Counted from the stretch's first letter, positions 52,536 to 62,517 are shown. The stretch: 64,000 nt of DNA from Salsipaludibacter sp963735045 (GCA_963735045.1 CAVTIZ010000003.1:558001-622000), one strand, 5' to 3'. A program made the numbers and translations. The notes: generated from the sequence alone by a model not told the origin.

Positions 52536-52668
52536 GGGCCCGACGGTAGCCAGCAGGGCAAACCACGGGCGGCCCCGGACGTGCTCGCGCGGCCCCGGCG
52601 GTTCCCGCTCCTTGTCCCCGCCGGACCCATGGACCATGATGGGCGCTCGTCCCGCTCGGAGACCCTGC

Positions 52669-53535
52669 ATGTCCACCAGTCCGCCCCCACCACCCGGCGA
52701 CGACGGGGAGGCCACCTCGCCCGGGCCACCGACCCGCGCGACCCCGCCGCCCCCGGCCCCGCCTCCCCCGGCCACGCCACCCCCGGCCACGCCGCCCCCG
52801 GGCATCCCGCCGCCGGCCCCCGGCGGCGCCACCGGCAACTGGGCGGTGCGTCCGGCGGCGACGGGCGGCGACGAGTCCTACGACGTGGTGTCGGCGTTCC
52901 GCTATGGCTGGGACCAGTTCATGGCCCAGCCCGGCCCGATCCTGCTCGGGGTGCTGGTGCTGCTGGTCGGATCCGTGGTGGTCGGGGGCCTGTGGGTGCT
53001 GGGAGTCGCCCTGCTGGCCGGGGCGTCGGAGTCCGGCGGGGTGCTCGCCGGCACCCTGGCGCTGGTCGTGACGGTCGTCGGGCTGCTCGGCTACCTGGCC
53101 GTGGCCTTCCTGGTCCAGGCCGGGATCGTGCGCGCCGGACTGGCGATCGTGGACGGTCGTCGGCTGGAGCCGGCCACACTGCTGCGCACCGACCGGTTGG
53201 GGACCGTCGTCGCCAGTTCGCTGCTGGTCGCACTGCTCACGGCCGTCGGTTCGGTGCTGTTCGTCCTGCCCGGCGTGGTGTTCGCCTTCCTGGCCCAGTT
53301 CTTCCTGTTCTTCGTCCTGGACCGGGGTGAGGGTGCCTGGGACGCGATCGTGTCCAGCCTGCGGTTCTCGGTCGACCACCTCGTGCCGATGCTGCTGCTG
53401 TACCTGCTGTCGGGCGTCGCGGCCACGGTGGGTGCCCTGCTGTGCGGGGTCGGCCTGCTGGTGGCGTTCCCGGTGATCGTCATCGCCCAGGCCTACACCT
53501 TCCGGGTCCTGCAGGGCCAGCCCGTGGCGGGGTGA
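52669..53535 (+). CDS. Pro-rich multi-pass membrane protein
   Basis: 288 residues from ATG 52669 (CGGAGA upstream). Residues ~1-55 are almost all Pro, Ala, Thr and Gly. From ~70 (DVVSAFRYGWDQFMAQP) there are about six helices including ILLGVLVLLVGSVVVGGLW and a late VSSLRFSVDHLVPMLLLYLL. This is the pattern of DUF975/glycerophosphodiesterase membrane-domain-like proteins, function unknown. It overlaps the convergent gene by 56 bases at its 3' end. Confidence 0.75.
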   Translation: MSTSPPPPPGDDGEATSPGPPTRATPPPPAPPPPATPPPATPPPGIPPPAPGGATGNWAVRPAATGGDESYDVVSAFRYGWDQFMAQPGPILLGVLVLLVGSVVVGGLWVLGVALLAGASESGGVLAGTLALVVTVVGLLGYLAVAFLVQAGIVRAGLAIVDGRRLEPATLLRTDRLGTVVASSLLVALLTAVGSVLFVLPGVVFAFLAQFFLFFVLDRGEGAWDAIVSSLRFSVDHLVPMLLLYLLSGVAATVGALLCGVGLLVAFPVIVIAQAYTFRVLQGQPVAG

Positions 53536-53947
53536 CGGCGTCGCCGGGCAGCAGTGCCACGAGGTCCGGGTCGCGCAGTGTGGCGGCAGCGATGGCCAGG
53601 AAGTCGGGGTCGGCGCGGAGCTCCCCACGCGCCGCCCAGGCCAGGCGGGTCAGCGTGGCCCAGGTCGCCGGCAGCGACGCCGCCACGGCCAGCGCGTCGG
53701 CCGCGTCGTCGGCGTGGCCCGGGCAGAACGCGTCGACGCCTCGGTCCTGCAGGCAGGCCGGGCACCACGGGCGGCCACCGTCGGGGCCACACGGGACCAC
53801 GAACCCCGGCTCGTCCCCGCACCGGGCGCAGGTGCCGGCGTCCACGGCCGCAGGACCGACCAGTGGGTGGTCCAGCCACGGTTCGCGGACGACCATCGCG
53901 GCCACCAGCCGTCGCCGCGACGCCCGGTCCCAGGTCGGGGGTGGCAC
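53480..53947 (-). CDS. putative zinc-binding protein, unknown
   Basis: 155 residues if started at GTG 53947, eight bases after the RDD stop; ATG 53896 is the alternative. Contains TCARCGDEPGFVVPC and WCPACLQDRGVDAFCPGH, two CxxC knuckles 23 residues apart plus two more cysteines, enough for a zinc ribbon. The C-terminal half is a helical region RADPDFLAIAAATLRDPDLVALLPG. Family not recognised. Confidence 0.6.
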   Translation of the reverse strand: MPPPTWDRASRRRLVAAMVVREPWLDHPLVGPAAVDAGTCARCGDEPGFVVPCGPDGGRPWCPACLQDRGVDAFCPGHADDAADALAVAASLPATWATLTRLAWAARGELRADPDFLAIAAATLRDPDLVALLPGDAVTPPRAGPAGPGRCRPGR

Positions 53948-53955
53948 CGGGGGGC

Positions 53956-54525
53956 TCAGCGTCGGACCACGGTCGTCCGGGCCAGGCGATCGTGGATGCC
54001 CCGGTCGCGGTCGTCGGTGGTGATGGTGATGGCGATCACCCCGCAGGCGAGCACGACCAGCCAGAACGACACGATCGGGACGGCCCAGAGCAGGAGCCAC
54101 GCATTGCGGATGATGGCGGCCGGGGCGGAGGGACGCCCGCCGTCCTCCCCCCGGACCTCCAGGCCCAGGGCCTTCTTGCCCAGGCTGCCCCCGAAGAGGG
54201 GCTCCAGGAGCAGGTAGTAGCCGATCGAGATGCCCACCAGCAGGATCGTGACCTGGATGTTGATGGCCGCGAAGTCCCCTGCCGCCACCGCGTCCTCGAC
54301 AGCGGCCTGCGCCGCGGCCGGGTCGTCCCCGGACTGTGCCACGAGCTCGCTGATGCTGGGCCACACCAGCACGGCGCCGGCGACCGACACGACCACCAGC
54401 ACCAGCACGGTGTCCAGCAGCCGCGCCGCGAACCGCCGACCGAGGCTGGCCCCGACGGCGTTGCCCGGTGCCCCCGCCGGGGCGGCGCCCGGTGGCGGTG
54501 GTGGCGGTGGGGGCAGGTCGGTCAT
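53956..54525 (-). CDS. RDD family membrane protein
   Basis: 189 residues from ATG 54525 (GGAGGG five bases upstream). A Pro-rich N-terminus (DLPPPPPPPPGAAPAGAPG) precedes the RDD core: SLGRRFAARLLDTVLVLVVVSV (the R and D of RDD), a second helix ILLVGISIGYYLLLEPLFGGSLGKKALGLEV, and a third ending HDRLARTTVV. RDD proteins are suspected transporters or sensors, and function is open. Confidence 0.88.
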   Translation of the reverse strand: MTDLPPPPPPPPGAAPAGAPGNAVGASLGRRFAARLLDTVLVLVVVSVAGAVLVWPSISELVAQSGDDPAAAQAAVEDAVAAGDFAAINIQVTILLVGISIGYYLLLEPLFGGSLGKKALGLEVRGEDGGRPSAPAAIIRNAWLLLWAVPIVSFWLVVLACGVIAITITTDDRDRGIHDRLARTTVVRR

Positions 54526-54601
54526 CGTGACCCTCCGGGTGGACGTCGGGACGGCAGGGTAGGTCGGTGCACGAGGGTGGCCGGTCGCTGCGGGCACGGC
54601 C

Positions 54602-54607
54602 TAGGCT
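54602..54607 (+). promoter_or_regulatory. candidate -10 element for leuB
   Basis: TAGGCT, 56 bases upstream of the GTG at 54663. The -35 is not recognisable. Confidence 0.35.
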
Positions 54608-54662
54608 CGGCGAGCCGGACCGGCAACGCGGTCCGTGCGGACCACCGTGACCAGGAGCAGAC

Positions 54663-55712
<1,050 letters not shown>

Positions 55713-55758
55713 TCCCGCCGCGAGGCGGCCTCGCGGGTGCCACGACCAGGAGGTCGCC

Positions 55759-56958
55759 GTGTCCACGCCCGACCTGCGACCCGTCACCGATGACGAGTGG
55801 CTCGACTACGCCCGGTTCTGGTCCGGGATGTTCCACGAGGACCCCCACGACGACGAGGCCACGGCGTGGGCCCGCACGCTCCCCCCCGAGCGCTGCCTGA
55901 CCGCCACCGACGACCTCGGCCACATCGCCTCCAGCGGCGCGATCCCGTTCGGCCTGACCGTCCCGGGCGGAGCCACGCTGGGCTGTGCCGGCATCACGAT
56001 CGTGACCGTTCGGCCGGACCATCGGCGACGTGGGCTGCTGCGCGCGATGATGCGCCGCCTGCACGACGACGCCCGCGGGCGGGGCGAGCCGGTCGCGGCC
56101 CTGTACGCCTCGGAGTCCCCGATCTACGGCCGCTTCGGATACGGGGCCGCCGTGCCGATGTCCCGCGTGCAGATCCGACGGTCGGCCCTGGCCACGGTCG
56201 CCGGTGGTGACGCCACCGCCGTGTCCCTGGTGACGTGTGAGTCCTTCGTCGACCTCGCCCGCCGGGTCAGCGAGGCGATCGGTCGTGGTCGCGGCGGCAT
56301 GTTGGTGATGGGCCCCGAGGCGTGGGACACCCACGCCCGCAACTTCCGGGGCAAGCGACCCGACCGGTACGCCGCGGTCGGCGATCGCGGCGTGGTCCGC
56401 TACCGCACCAGCGAGGGGGAGTGGGCCGACCGGGTCCCGGACGCGAGCCTGGAGGTGATGGACCTGTTCGCGCTCGACGGCGAGGCGGAGGCCGACCTGT
56501 GGGCGCACGTGGCATCCGTCGACCTGGTCACCGAGATCACCGCGCACCGACGACCGGTCGACGATCCCCTGCGATGGCGCGTCGCCGACGAGGCGCGGGT
56601 TCGTGACCGCCCGCGGATGCCCTTGTTCGTCCGACTGCTCGACGTCCGGACCGCGTTGACGGCGCGCACGTGGGAGGTGGCGGACACCCTGGTGCTGGAG
56701 GTCAGCGACGTGTTCGAACCGGCCAACCACGGTCGCTGGCGACTGGATGCCGGCCCGGACGGCAGCACGTGCACGACCACCGACGCCGAGCCGGACGTGC
56801 GCCTGGACGTGGCCGACCTCGCCAGCCTGTGGCTCGGCGGGATCGCCCCGGCCACCCTGGCCGCCGCCGGGCGCCTGGTCGCCCACGACGACGTCGTCGC
56901 ACGCCTCCGCCGGCTGTTCGCCGTCGACCGGCCACCGTGGACGCCCTTCGACTTCTGA
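55759..56958 (+). CDS. Eis-type GNAT N-acetyltransferase
   Basis: 399 residues from GTG 55759 with AGGAGG six bases upstream, typical Eis length. Two GNAT-like domains: the first has ITIVTVRPDHRRRGLLRAMMRRLHDDARGRGEPVAALYASESPIYGRFGYG with the acetyl-CoA loop RRRGLL. A C-terminal SCP2-like domain follows (VRLDVADLASLWLGGIAPATLAAAGRL) and the chain ends in an aromatic-plus-carboxylate PFDF that serves as general base in the family. M. tuberculosis Eis acetylates aminoglycosides and protein lysines; the substrate here is unknown. Confidence 0.92.
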   Translation: MSTPDLRPVTDDEWLDYARFWSGMFHEDPHDDEATAWARTLPPERCLTATDDLGHIASSGAIPFGLTVPGGATLGCAGITIVTVRPDHRRRGLLRAMMRRLHDDARGRGEPVAALYASESPIYGRFGYGAAVPMSRVQIRRSALATVAGGDATAVSLVTCESFVDLARRVSEAIGRGRGGMLVMGPEAWDTHARNFRGKRPDRYAAVGDRGVVRYRTSEGEWADRVPDASLEVMDLFALDGEAEADLWAHVASVDLVTEITAHRRPVDDPLRWRVADEARVRDRPRMPLFVRLLDVRTALTARTWEVADTLVLEVSDVFEPANHGRWRLDAGPDGSTCTTTDAEPDVRLDVADLASLWLGGIAPATLAAAGRLVAHDDVVARLRRLFAVDRPPWTPFDF

Positions 56959-57155
56959 CGCTTCGCGGCCCCACGTGGTCTGGCCCCCAGACACGCCCCG
57001 GGCGTCGACGGACGGCCCGTGGTCATCGAGACGATCGACCGTGCGACAGGCGCACGTCGAGTGCGGCGACCACCTATGCTGGTGGGGACTGCGACGCGCC
57101 CCGTCGATGCTGCCGTGACTCGAGCGGGCGCCCTCCGACGACACTGGATGACGCC

Positions 57156-57374
57156 ATGGACACCGCCCTGCACCCCGACGACGTGCTCGTGACCGTTGGC
57201 AGCGGGAAGAAGGCGCACGTGTTCCGCCCGATGGACGGTGCCACCTACAAGGTCCGCACCCTCGATGACGGCGGCAGTGTGTACGACCGCGCGCTGTGCG
57301 GCTCGGGTGGCGAGATGATGCCCGCCCCGGACGCCGACCTGTGCAAGACCTGCTCCAGCCTGCTGGAGTCCTGA
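57156..57374 (+). CDS. 72-residue Cys-containing protein, unknown
   Basis: MDTALHPDDVLVTVGSGKKAHVFRPMDG in outline, then YKVRTLDDGGSVYDRALCGSGGEMMPAPDADLCKTCSSLLES. Three cysteines (ALC, DLCKTC) could form a zinc knuckle. A TATGCT at 57075-57080 may be its -10. It sits 44 bases ahead of the dodecin gene and may share its transcript. Not recognised. Confidence 0.55.
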   Translation: MDTALHPDDVLVTVGSGKKAHVFRPMDGATYKVRTLDDGGSVYDRALCGSGGEMMPAPDADLCKTCSSLLES

Positions 57375-57418
57375 CCACGCCGCCGACCCGGCGGGCATTC
57401 GACCCGAGGATCCCCATC

Positions 57419-57631
57419 ATGGGCAACGTCTACAAGAAGATCGAACTCGTCGGCTCGTCCGAGGAGTCCATCGAGGACGCCATCCAGGCCGCCGTCTCCA
57501 AGGCGGGCGAGACCACCCGCAACCTGGACTGGTTCGAGGTCGACGAGATCCGGGGCTGGATCGACGAGGGTCGCGTCCAGCACTACCAGGTCGGCCTCAA
57601 GGTCGGGTTCCGCGTGGACGGCGACTCCTGA
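57419..57631 (+). CDS. dodecin family flavin/CoA-binding protein
   Basis: 70 residues from ATG 57419, exact family length. Reads VYKKIELVGSSEESIEDAIQAAVSKAGETTRNLDWFEVDEIRGWIDEGRVQHYQVGLKVGFRV in outline. Dodecins form 12-mers; the Trp in NLDWFEV stacks on flavin. Actinobacterial members bind FMN or CoA as a storage or buffering device. Confidence 0.93.
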   Translation: MGNVYKKIELVGSSEESIEDAIQAAVSKAGETTRNLDWFEVDEIRGWIDEGRVQHYQVGLKVGFRVDGDS

Positions 57632-57747
57632 ACGCTCGCCGGGGCGCGCAGGCTCGACAACTCGCCGAGGAGTCGTTGTCGCCCACGGTGGACCGACGCG
57701 GCCGGGATCCCGGGTCGGATGTCGACCGAGCCCGGTGTGACGTGTGG

Positions 57748-57777
57748 TTGCGGGGCTGGGGAGCGTGGGCGTAGTGT
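57748..57777 (+). promoter_or_regulatory. promoter of the cimA leader
   Basis: TTGCGG (57748-57753), 18-base spacer, TAGTGT (57772-57777). The usual 6-7 base distance puts the first transcribed base at or next to the ATG of the leader ORF (57785), making it leaderless. Confidence 0.5.
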
Positions 57778-57784
57778 GGGGGCC

Positions 57785-57865
57785 ATGAACTCCACGACCG
57801 CTCCGGCCCAGAGGTCACCTGCTCGGGTGACGTCCGCCCGGCGCGGCACGGCGATCATTCCCTAG
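57785..57865 (+). CDS. 26-codon leader ORF ahead of cimA ending in Ile-Ile-Pro
   Basis: Reads MNSTTAPAQRSPARVTSARR then GTAIIP and a TAG stop. The end ATC ATT CCC TAG places two isoleucine codons, the second (ATT) rare in this genome, just before the stop. A perfect hairpin begins inside the stop codon. CimA opens the pyruvate route to isoleucine, so an Ile-sensing leader is plausible. A promoter that fits leaderless translation lies directly upstream. It might also be a chance ORF. Confidence 0.5.
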   Translation: MNSTTAPAQRSPARVTSARRGTAIIP

Positions 57866-57883
57866 CCCGGCGTCCGCCGGGCT
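57864..57883 (+). promoter_or_regulatory. hairpin overlapping the leader stop codon
   Basis: AGCCCGGCG (57864-57872) and CGCCGGGCT (57875-57883) with a 2-base gap (effectively a 4-base loop). A ribosome at the Ile codons would melt it; free it would form. No T-run follows. Confidence 0.5.
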
Positions 57884-57954
57884 GCGCAGGTGGCGCCGGC
57901 ATCCCGACGTCGCAGCGTCCCGGCTTCGCGCCGACCTCCAGCATCGAGGCCGTT

Positions 57955-59697
57955 GTGAGCCACACCCCGCTTCCGTCCCGCGGTGACCTGCCCGGCGCAC
58001 CCGATGCCGGGCTGGCCCTGTACGACACCACCCTGCGGGACGGCACCCAGCGCGAGGGCATCAACCTCACCGTGGACGACAAGGTCAAGGTCGCCCGGCG
58101 CATGGACGGCCTCGGGGTCCACTACCTCGAGGGCGGCTGGCCGGGGTCCAACCCCAAGGACACGGAGTTCTTCCGTCGCTTCGCCGATGGGGACGAGGCC
58201 CCCCTGGGCGCGACCCTGACGGCCTTCGGCATGACCCGCATGGCTGGCCGGTCCGCGGAGGAGGACCCGCTGCTGGCCGGGCTGCTGGCGGCACGCACCG
58301 AGGTCGTGTGCCTGGTGGGCAAGTCGTGGGGCTACCACGTCGACGACGCCCTCGGCGTGCCGCGGTCCGAGAACCTGGCGATGGTGGCCGACTCGATTCG
58401 CCACCTGGTCGCCAACGGTCGCCGGGTGTTCCTCGACGCCGAACACTTCTTCGACGGCTGGGCACGGGACCACGACTACGCCCTGGAGGTCCTGGCCGCC
58501 GCCGACGACGCGGGCGCCGACGCGGTGGTGCTGTGTGACACCAACGGCGGGGCCATGCCGTGGGTGGTGGCCGACGTCGTGCGCGAGGTCCGCGACCGGG
58601 TCGGCTGCGACGTCGGCCTGCACTTCCACGACGACGGGGGGTGCGCCGTCGCCAACTCCATGCTGGGCCTGGAGGCCGGTGCCACCCACGTCCAGGGCAC
58701 GGCCAACGGGCTGGGTGAGCGGTGCGGCAACGCCAACCTGTTCACCGTCATGGCCGACCTGCAGCTCAAGCAGCACCTCGAGGTGATCCCCCCGGCCGCA
58801 CTGGAGCGCCTCACCGAGGTCAGCCACGCCGTCGCCGACATCTGCAACCAGGCGACGCCGTCGATCCAGCCCTACGTGGGCCACACCGCGTTCTCGCACA
58901 AGGCCGGCCTGCACGCGTCCGCGTTGGCCAAGGCGCCGGACATGTACAACCACATCGACCCCGCTCGGGTCGGCAACACCCAGCGCCTGATCGTGTCCGA
59001 ACAGTCGGGCCGGTCCAACATCGTCCTCAAGGCCCGCGAGTTCGGGTTGGAGATCGACGGCGACGAGGCCGCGGTCGTGCTGGCCGAGGTCAAGCGTCGC
59101 GAGGCCCAGGGCTGGACCTACGACGCCGCCGACGCGTCCTTCGAACTGCTGTTGCGCCGGTTGACCCGACGCATGGACCGGGCGAGCGAGCCGTTCCACA
59201 CCCTGCACTTCCGGGTCTCCGTCGGCGGAGGCTGGGCGGGCCGCGGGGCCCCGGACATGCGCGTGGCCATGGCGACGGTCGCCGAGCCCACCAACGACGC
59301 CGCCCCCCGCGCCGACCGCGCCGGCGCCGAGGTGGACGAGCGGTCCTCGGCACCGGCCGAGGCGATCCTGGCCGTCGACGTCGACGGGTCGCGTCGGCTG
59401 GGAGCGGGGGAGGGCAACGGCCCCGTGGACGCCCTGGCCAACGCCTTCCGCAACGCCGTGAACGGGACCTGGCCGGAGCTGGACCGGGTCCGGCTCAGCG
59501 ACTACAAGGTTCGCATCCTCGAGGCCAGCGCCGGCACCGACGCGATCACGCGTGTCCTGGTGACGTCCACCGACGGCGTGGAGACGTGGGAGACCGTCGG
59601 GGTCGACCCCAACATCGTGGAGGCGTCGTGGCGGGCCCTGTCCGATGCCTGGACCTACGCGATCCTGCGGGACCGCTGGCGGGCGGCGTCGGCATGA
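57955..59697 (+). CDS. cimA: (R)-citramalate synthase
   Basis: 580 residues from GTG 57955. Condenses pyruvate and acetyl-CoA to citramalate, the threonine-independent route to 2-oxobutanoate and isoleucine. The LeuA-like barrel has LYDTTLRDGTQREGINLTV, the citramalate-specific EGGWPGSNPKDTEFF, HFHDDGGCAVANSMLGLEAGATHVQGTANGLGERCGN and HKAGLHASA. The C-terminal ~120 residues form the regulatory domain. The EGGWPGSNPKD motif separates it from homocitrate and isopropylmalate synthases. leuC and leuD products can also process citramalate. It overlaps purU by four bases (ATGA). Confidence 0.95.
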   Translation: MSHTPLPSRGDLPGAPDAGLALYDTTLRDGTQREGINLTVDDKVKVARRMDGLGVHYLEGGWPGSNPKDTEFFRRFADGDEAPLGATLTAFGMTRMAGRSAEEDPLLAGLLAARTEVVCLVGKSWGYHVDDALGVPRSENLAMVADSIRHLVANGRRVFLDAEHFFDGWARDHDYALEVLAAADDAGADAVVLCDTNGGAMPWVVADVVREVRDRVGCDVGLHFHDDGGCAVANSMLGLEAGATHVQGTANGLGERCGNANLFTVMADLQLKQHLEVIPPAALERLTEVSHAVADICNQATPSIQPYVGHTAFSHKAGLHASALAKAPDMYNHIDPARVGNTQRLIVSEQSGRSNIVLKAREFGLEIDGDEAAVVLAEVKRREAQGWTYDAADASFELLLRRLTRRMDRASEPFHTLHFRVSVGGGWAGRGAPDMRVAMATVAEPTNDAAPRADRAGAEVDERSSAPAEAILAVDVDGSRRLGAGEGNGPVDALANAFRNAVNGTWPELDRVRLSDYKVRILEASAGTDAITRVLVTSTDGVETWETVGVDPNIVEASWRALSDAWTYAILRDRWRAASA

Positions 59698-60551
59698 CCG
59701 CACCGACCACCAGCCACGTCCTGACCCTCATCTGCCCGGACCGCCCGGGCATCGTCCACGCCGTGTGCACCGCTCTGCTGGAGATCGGTGGCAACATCAC
59801 CGACAACGCCCAGTACGGCGACGCCGACACGTCCCTGTTCTGCATGCGCACCGTGTTCGACGCGGGCACGGCCGACTCGGCCGCGATCGCCGAGCGCGTG
59901 ACCGCCCACCTCGACGACGACCGCGCCCTGCTGCGCGTGCGCCCCACGGCCCACCGCCCCAACGTGCTGGTGCTGGTCAGTCGCTACGACCACTGCCTGG
60001 AGGACCTGCTGTACCGCTGGCGCAGTGGCACGCTGCCCATCGACATCCCCGCGATCGCCTCCAACCACCCCGACCTGGCCGACCACGCCGCCCGACATGG
60101 CATCCCGTTCCACCACCTGCCGGTCACGGCCGACACGCGGGCCGGTCAGGAGGACCGGATCCGGGACCTCGTGGCCGCCCACGACGTCGACCTGGTCGTG
60201 CTGGCCCGCTACATGCAGATCCTCGGCGACGACCTGTGCGCCGACCTCGCGGGGCGTGCCATCAACATCCACCACTCGTTCCTGCCCGGGTTCAAGGGTG
60301 CCCGGCCCTACCACCAGGCCCACGCCCGCGGGGTCAAGCTGGTGGGGGCCACGGCCCACTTCGTCACGCCCGACCTCGACGAGGGACCGATCATCGAACA
60401 GGACGTCGCCCGGGTGACCCACGCCCACACGCCCGAGGACCTGGTCGAGCTGGGGCAGGACACGGAACGGCGGGTCCTGTCACGCGCGGTCCGGTGGTGG
60501 GCCGAGGACCGGGTCCTGCTGCTCGGGGACCGCACCGTCGTGTTCACCTGA
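59694..60551 (+). CDS. purU: formyltetrahydrofolate deformylase
   Basis: 285 residues; ATG overlaps the cimA stop. Releases formate from 10-formyl-THF, balancing one-carbon pools. An ACT domain opens the protein (LICPDRPGIVHAVCTALLEIGGNITDNAQYGD), followed by the formyltransferase fold: LVSRYDHCLEDLLYRW, YMQILGDDLC, the catalytic Asn/His in INIHHSFLPGFKGARPYHQA, and VDLD-type DLDEGPIIEQD. Coupling to cimA is unusual in function, and may only reflect position. It overlaps the convergent DUF2306 gene by 8 bases. Confidence 0.95.
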   Translation: MTAPTTSHVLTLICPDRPGIVHAVCTALLEIGGNITDNAQYGDADTSLFCMRTVFDAGTADSAAIAERVTAHLDDDRALLRVRPTAHRPNVLVLVSRYDHCLEDLLYRWRSGTLPIDIPAIASNHPDLADHAARHGIPFHHLPVTADTRAGQEDRIRDLVAAHDVDLVVLARYMQILGDDLCADLAGRAINIHHSFLPGFKGARPYHQAHARGVKLVGATAHFVTPDLDEGPIIEQDVARVTHAHTPEDLVELGQDTERRVLSRAVRWWAEDRVLLLGDRTVVFT

Positions 60552-61239
60552 GCGACGTCGGCGTCCACGCGACGGGGTCCACCCGTGGTTCGGGTCGGAG
60601 GCGCAGCCACCACTCGGCGATGGCGGCATGCATGGTGAAGGCCAACCAGAAGGCCAGGCCGAAGCCCGCCCGGAAGCCCACCAGCCCGGTGGCCTCGAAC
60701 AGTCCCACCCAGAGCCGGATCGTGGCCACGGCGAGCCCGACGGCGAAGGCGCGCACCATCCAGCGCCGATGGGCCGCCACGTCGCCGGCCCGGACGGCCC
60801 GGACCGCCACCACCAGGGCCACCGCCATCCATGCCCCGAACAGCGCCGAGGCCAGGGACTCGGCCCGACCGCCCCATGGCATCACCACACCGACCACCAG
60901 TCCGGTCGTGCCCGCCGCCACGCCCAGGGGCGCCACCACCCGGCCCAGCCGTCGGTGCCAGTCCCCGTGGCGGGTGCGGATGCGTGCCGACAGCTGCACC
61001 AGGGCTCCGAACAGGTAGAGCATGCCCGGCACGATGTGGGCGTAGGCCAGGCCGGGGTGTTGGGCGTAGCGACGGGCGAAGTCGTCGGCCGGGGGCAGGG
61101 TCCCGCTCGCGAGGTTGGCCGAATCCGACACGACCCGGACGACGGCGAAGACCACCATCACGATCGTGAGCAGCCACACCGCCGTCCACGCCACGACCAC
61201 GAGCCGTCGTCCGGCCGCCGGTGGCACCGAGTCGCCCAC
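60544..61239 (-). CDS. DUF2306 family membrane protein
   Basis: 231 residues from ATG 61239. Seven hydrophobic helices can be counted. Signatures of the family are AYAHIVPGMLYLFGALVQLSARIR with the conserved His, RHGDWHRRLGRVVAPLGVAAG, and HRRWMVRAFAVGLAVATIRLW. The His/Arg pattern resembles haem- or quinone-binding cytochrome b-like proteins, but function is unknown. Confidence 0.88.
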   Translation of the reverse strand: MGDSVPPAAGRRLVVVAWTAVWLLTIVMVVFAVVRVVSDSANLASGTLPPADDFARRYAQHPGLAYAHIVPGMLYLFGALVQLSARIRTRHGDWHRRLGRVVAPLGVAAGTTGLVVGVVMPWGGRAESLASALFGAWMAVALVVAVRAVRAGDVAAHRRWMVRAFAVGLAVATIRLWVGLFEATGLVGFRAGFGLAFWLAFTMHAAIAEWWLRLRPEPRVDPVAWTPTSLR

Positions 61240-61346
61240 GCCTGCCTCCCCGCTCCGCCCCGACCGACCCTACGCCCGGCACCGCCCGATGGTGCGCCCT
61301 ACCGTCGGGCCACGCACGTCGACGACGACCGTCCACGGAGTTCCGA

Positions 61347-62126
61347 GTGACCAGGTTCGTGCGCTACGCCAGCCCCGACGGACCCCGTTTCGGGGTGGTC
61401 GACGAGTCCGGGGTCCGGGCCCTGGAGGGCCACCCGTTCGGGGACTGGGAGGACACCGGGCGGCAGGTCCCGCTGGACACCCTCCGGCTGCTGGCACCGA
61501 TCATCCCGACCAAGGTCGTGGCCGTCGGGAGGAACTACGCGGACCACGCCTCGGAGATGGGTGGTGGGCTCCCGACCAGCCCGCTGCTGTTCCTCAAGCC
61601 CACCTCGGCGATCGTGGGGCCCGGCGACCCGATCCAGATCCCCACGGAGCTGACCCAGGAGGTCCACCACGAGGCCGAGGTGGCGGTCGTGGTCCGGCGG
61701 CAGCTGTCGCGGGCCACGCCGGCGGAGGCCGCCGAGGCCGTGCTGGGCGTGACGGCGGCCAACGACGTCACCGCCCGCGACCTGCAGCGCGCGGAGCCCC
61801 AGTGGACCCGCGGCAAGGGCATGGACACGTTCCTGCCGCTCGGGCCCGCGATCGCCACCGACGTCGACCTGGCCGCCCTGCGGGTGGTCGGACGGGTCAA
61901 CGGCGAGGTCCGCCAGGACGCCACCACCGCCGACCTGGTGTTCGACGTGGCGACCCTGCTGTCGTTCATCTCGCAGTCGATGACGTTGCTGCCGACCGAC
62001 GTCGTGCTGACCGGCACCCCGGCCGGGGTCGGGCCGATCGTCCCCGGCGACACCGTCGAGGTCGAGGTCGACGGCGTCGGCTCGCTGGTCAACCCGGTCA
62101 TCGCCCGTCCCGAGCGCGCCCGGTGA
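61347..62126 (+). CDS. fumarylacetoacetate hydrolase family protein
   Basis: 259 residues from GTG 61347 (GGAG upstream). The core has VAVGRNYADHASEMG, LLFLKPTSAIVGPGDPI, the metal ligands in VHHEAEVAVVV, GVTAANDVTARDLQ, and LTGTPAGVGPIVPGDTVEVEVDG. Many members are acylpyruvases or oxaloacetate decarboxylases; the substrate is not known. Overlaps the next gene by four bases (GTGA). Confidence 0.92.
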   Translation: MTRFVRYASPDGPRFGVVDESGVRALEGHPFGDWEDTGRQVPLDTLRLLAPIIPTKVVAVGRNYADHASEMGGGLPTSPLLFLKPTSAIVGPGDPIQIPTELTQEVHHEAEVAVVVRRQLSRATPAEAAEAVLGVTAANDVTARDLQRAEPQWTRGKGMDTFLPLGPAIATDVDLAALRVVGRVNGEVRQDATTADLVFDVATLLSFISQSMTLLPTDVVLTGTPAGVGPIVPGDTVEVEVDGVGSLVNPVIARPERAR

Positions 62127-62416
62127 TCACCCGGCGACCGTTGCTGGTCCGCGTCATCGGCGGGTTCGGCGCCACGCTGGCGTGGGTCCTGGGGCTGGTG
62201 TTGCTGTTCGGGTCGTGGTTGACCGCGGCCGAGGTGACCGACCCGGGGTGGCGCGTGGTCGTCCTGGTCGCCGGAGGGCTGGGCCTGGCGATCCTGGTCG
62301 CGGGGTTGTGGTGGTCGATGCGCGACGCCGCGTCGAACCTGGCCTGGGCGCTGGGTCCCTGGGCCACCACCGGCGCCCTCGCGCTGCTCGCCTGGCAGGT
62401 GATGCTGGAGGGCTGA
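62123..62416 (+). CDS. small three-helix membrane protein
   Basis: 97 residues; GTG 62123 overlaps the stop of the FAH gene. Three hydrophobic stretches: VIGGFGATLAWVLGLVLLFG, WRVVVLVAGGLGLAILVAGLWW and a last WATTGALALLAWQVML. Not recognised. Translation is coupled to the FAH gene. Confidence 0.65.
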   Translation: MITRRPLLVRVIGGFGATLAWVLGLVLLFGSWLTAAEVTDPGWRVVVLVAGGLGLAILVAGLWWSMRDAASNLAWALGPWATTGALALLAWQVMLEG

Positions 62417-62517
62417 GCCGGCCGATCCGCCCACCGGTCCGCCCGTCCCCGGCGGGCCCGGACCCGGGGGCTATCGTCGACCCGGCCGACACCCCCTCCG
62501 CGCCAGGACGATGCCGC

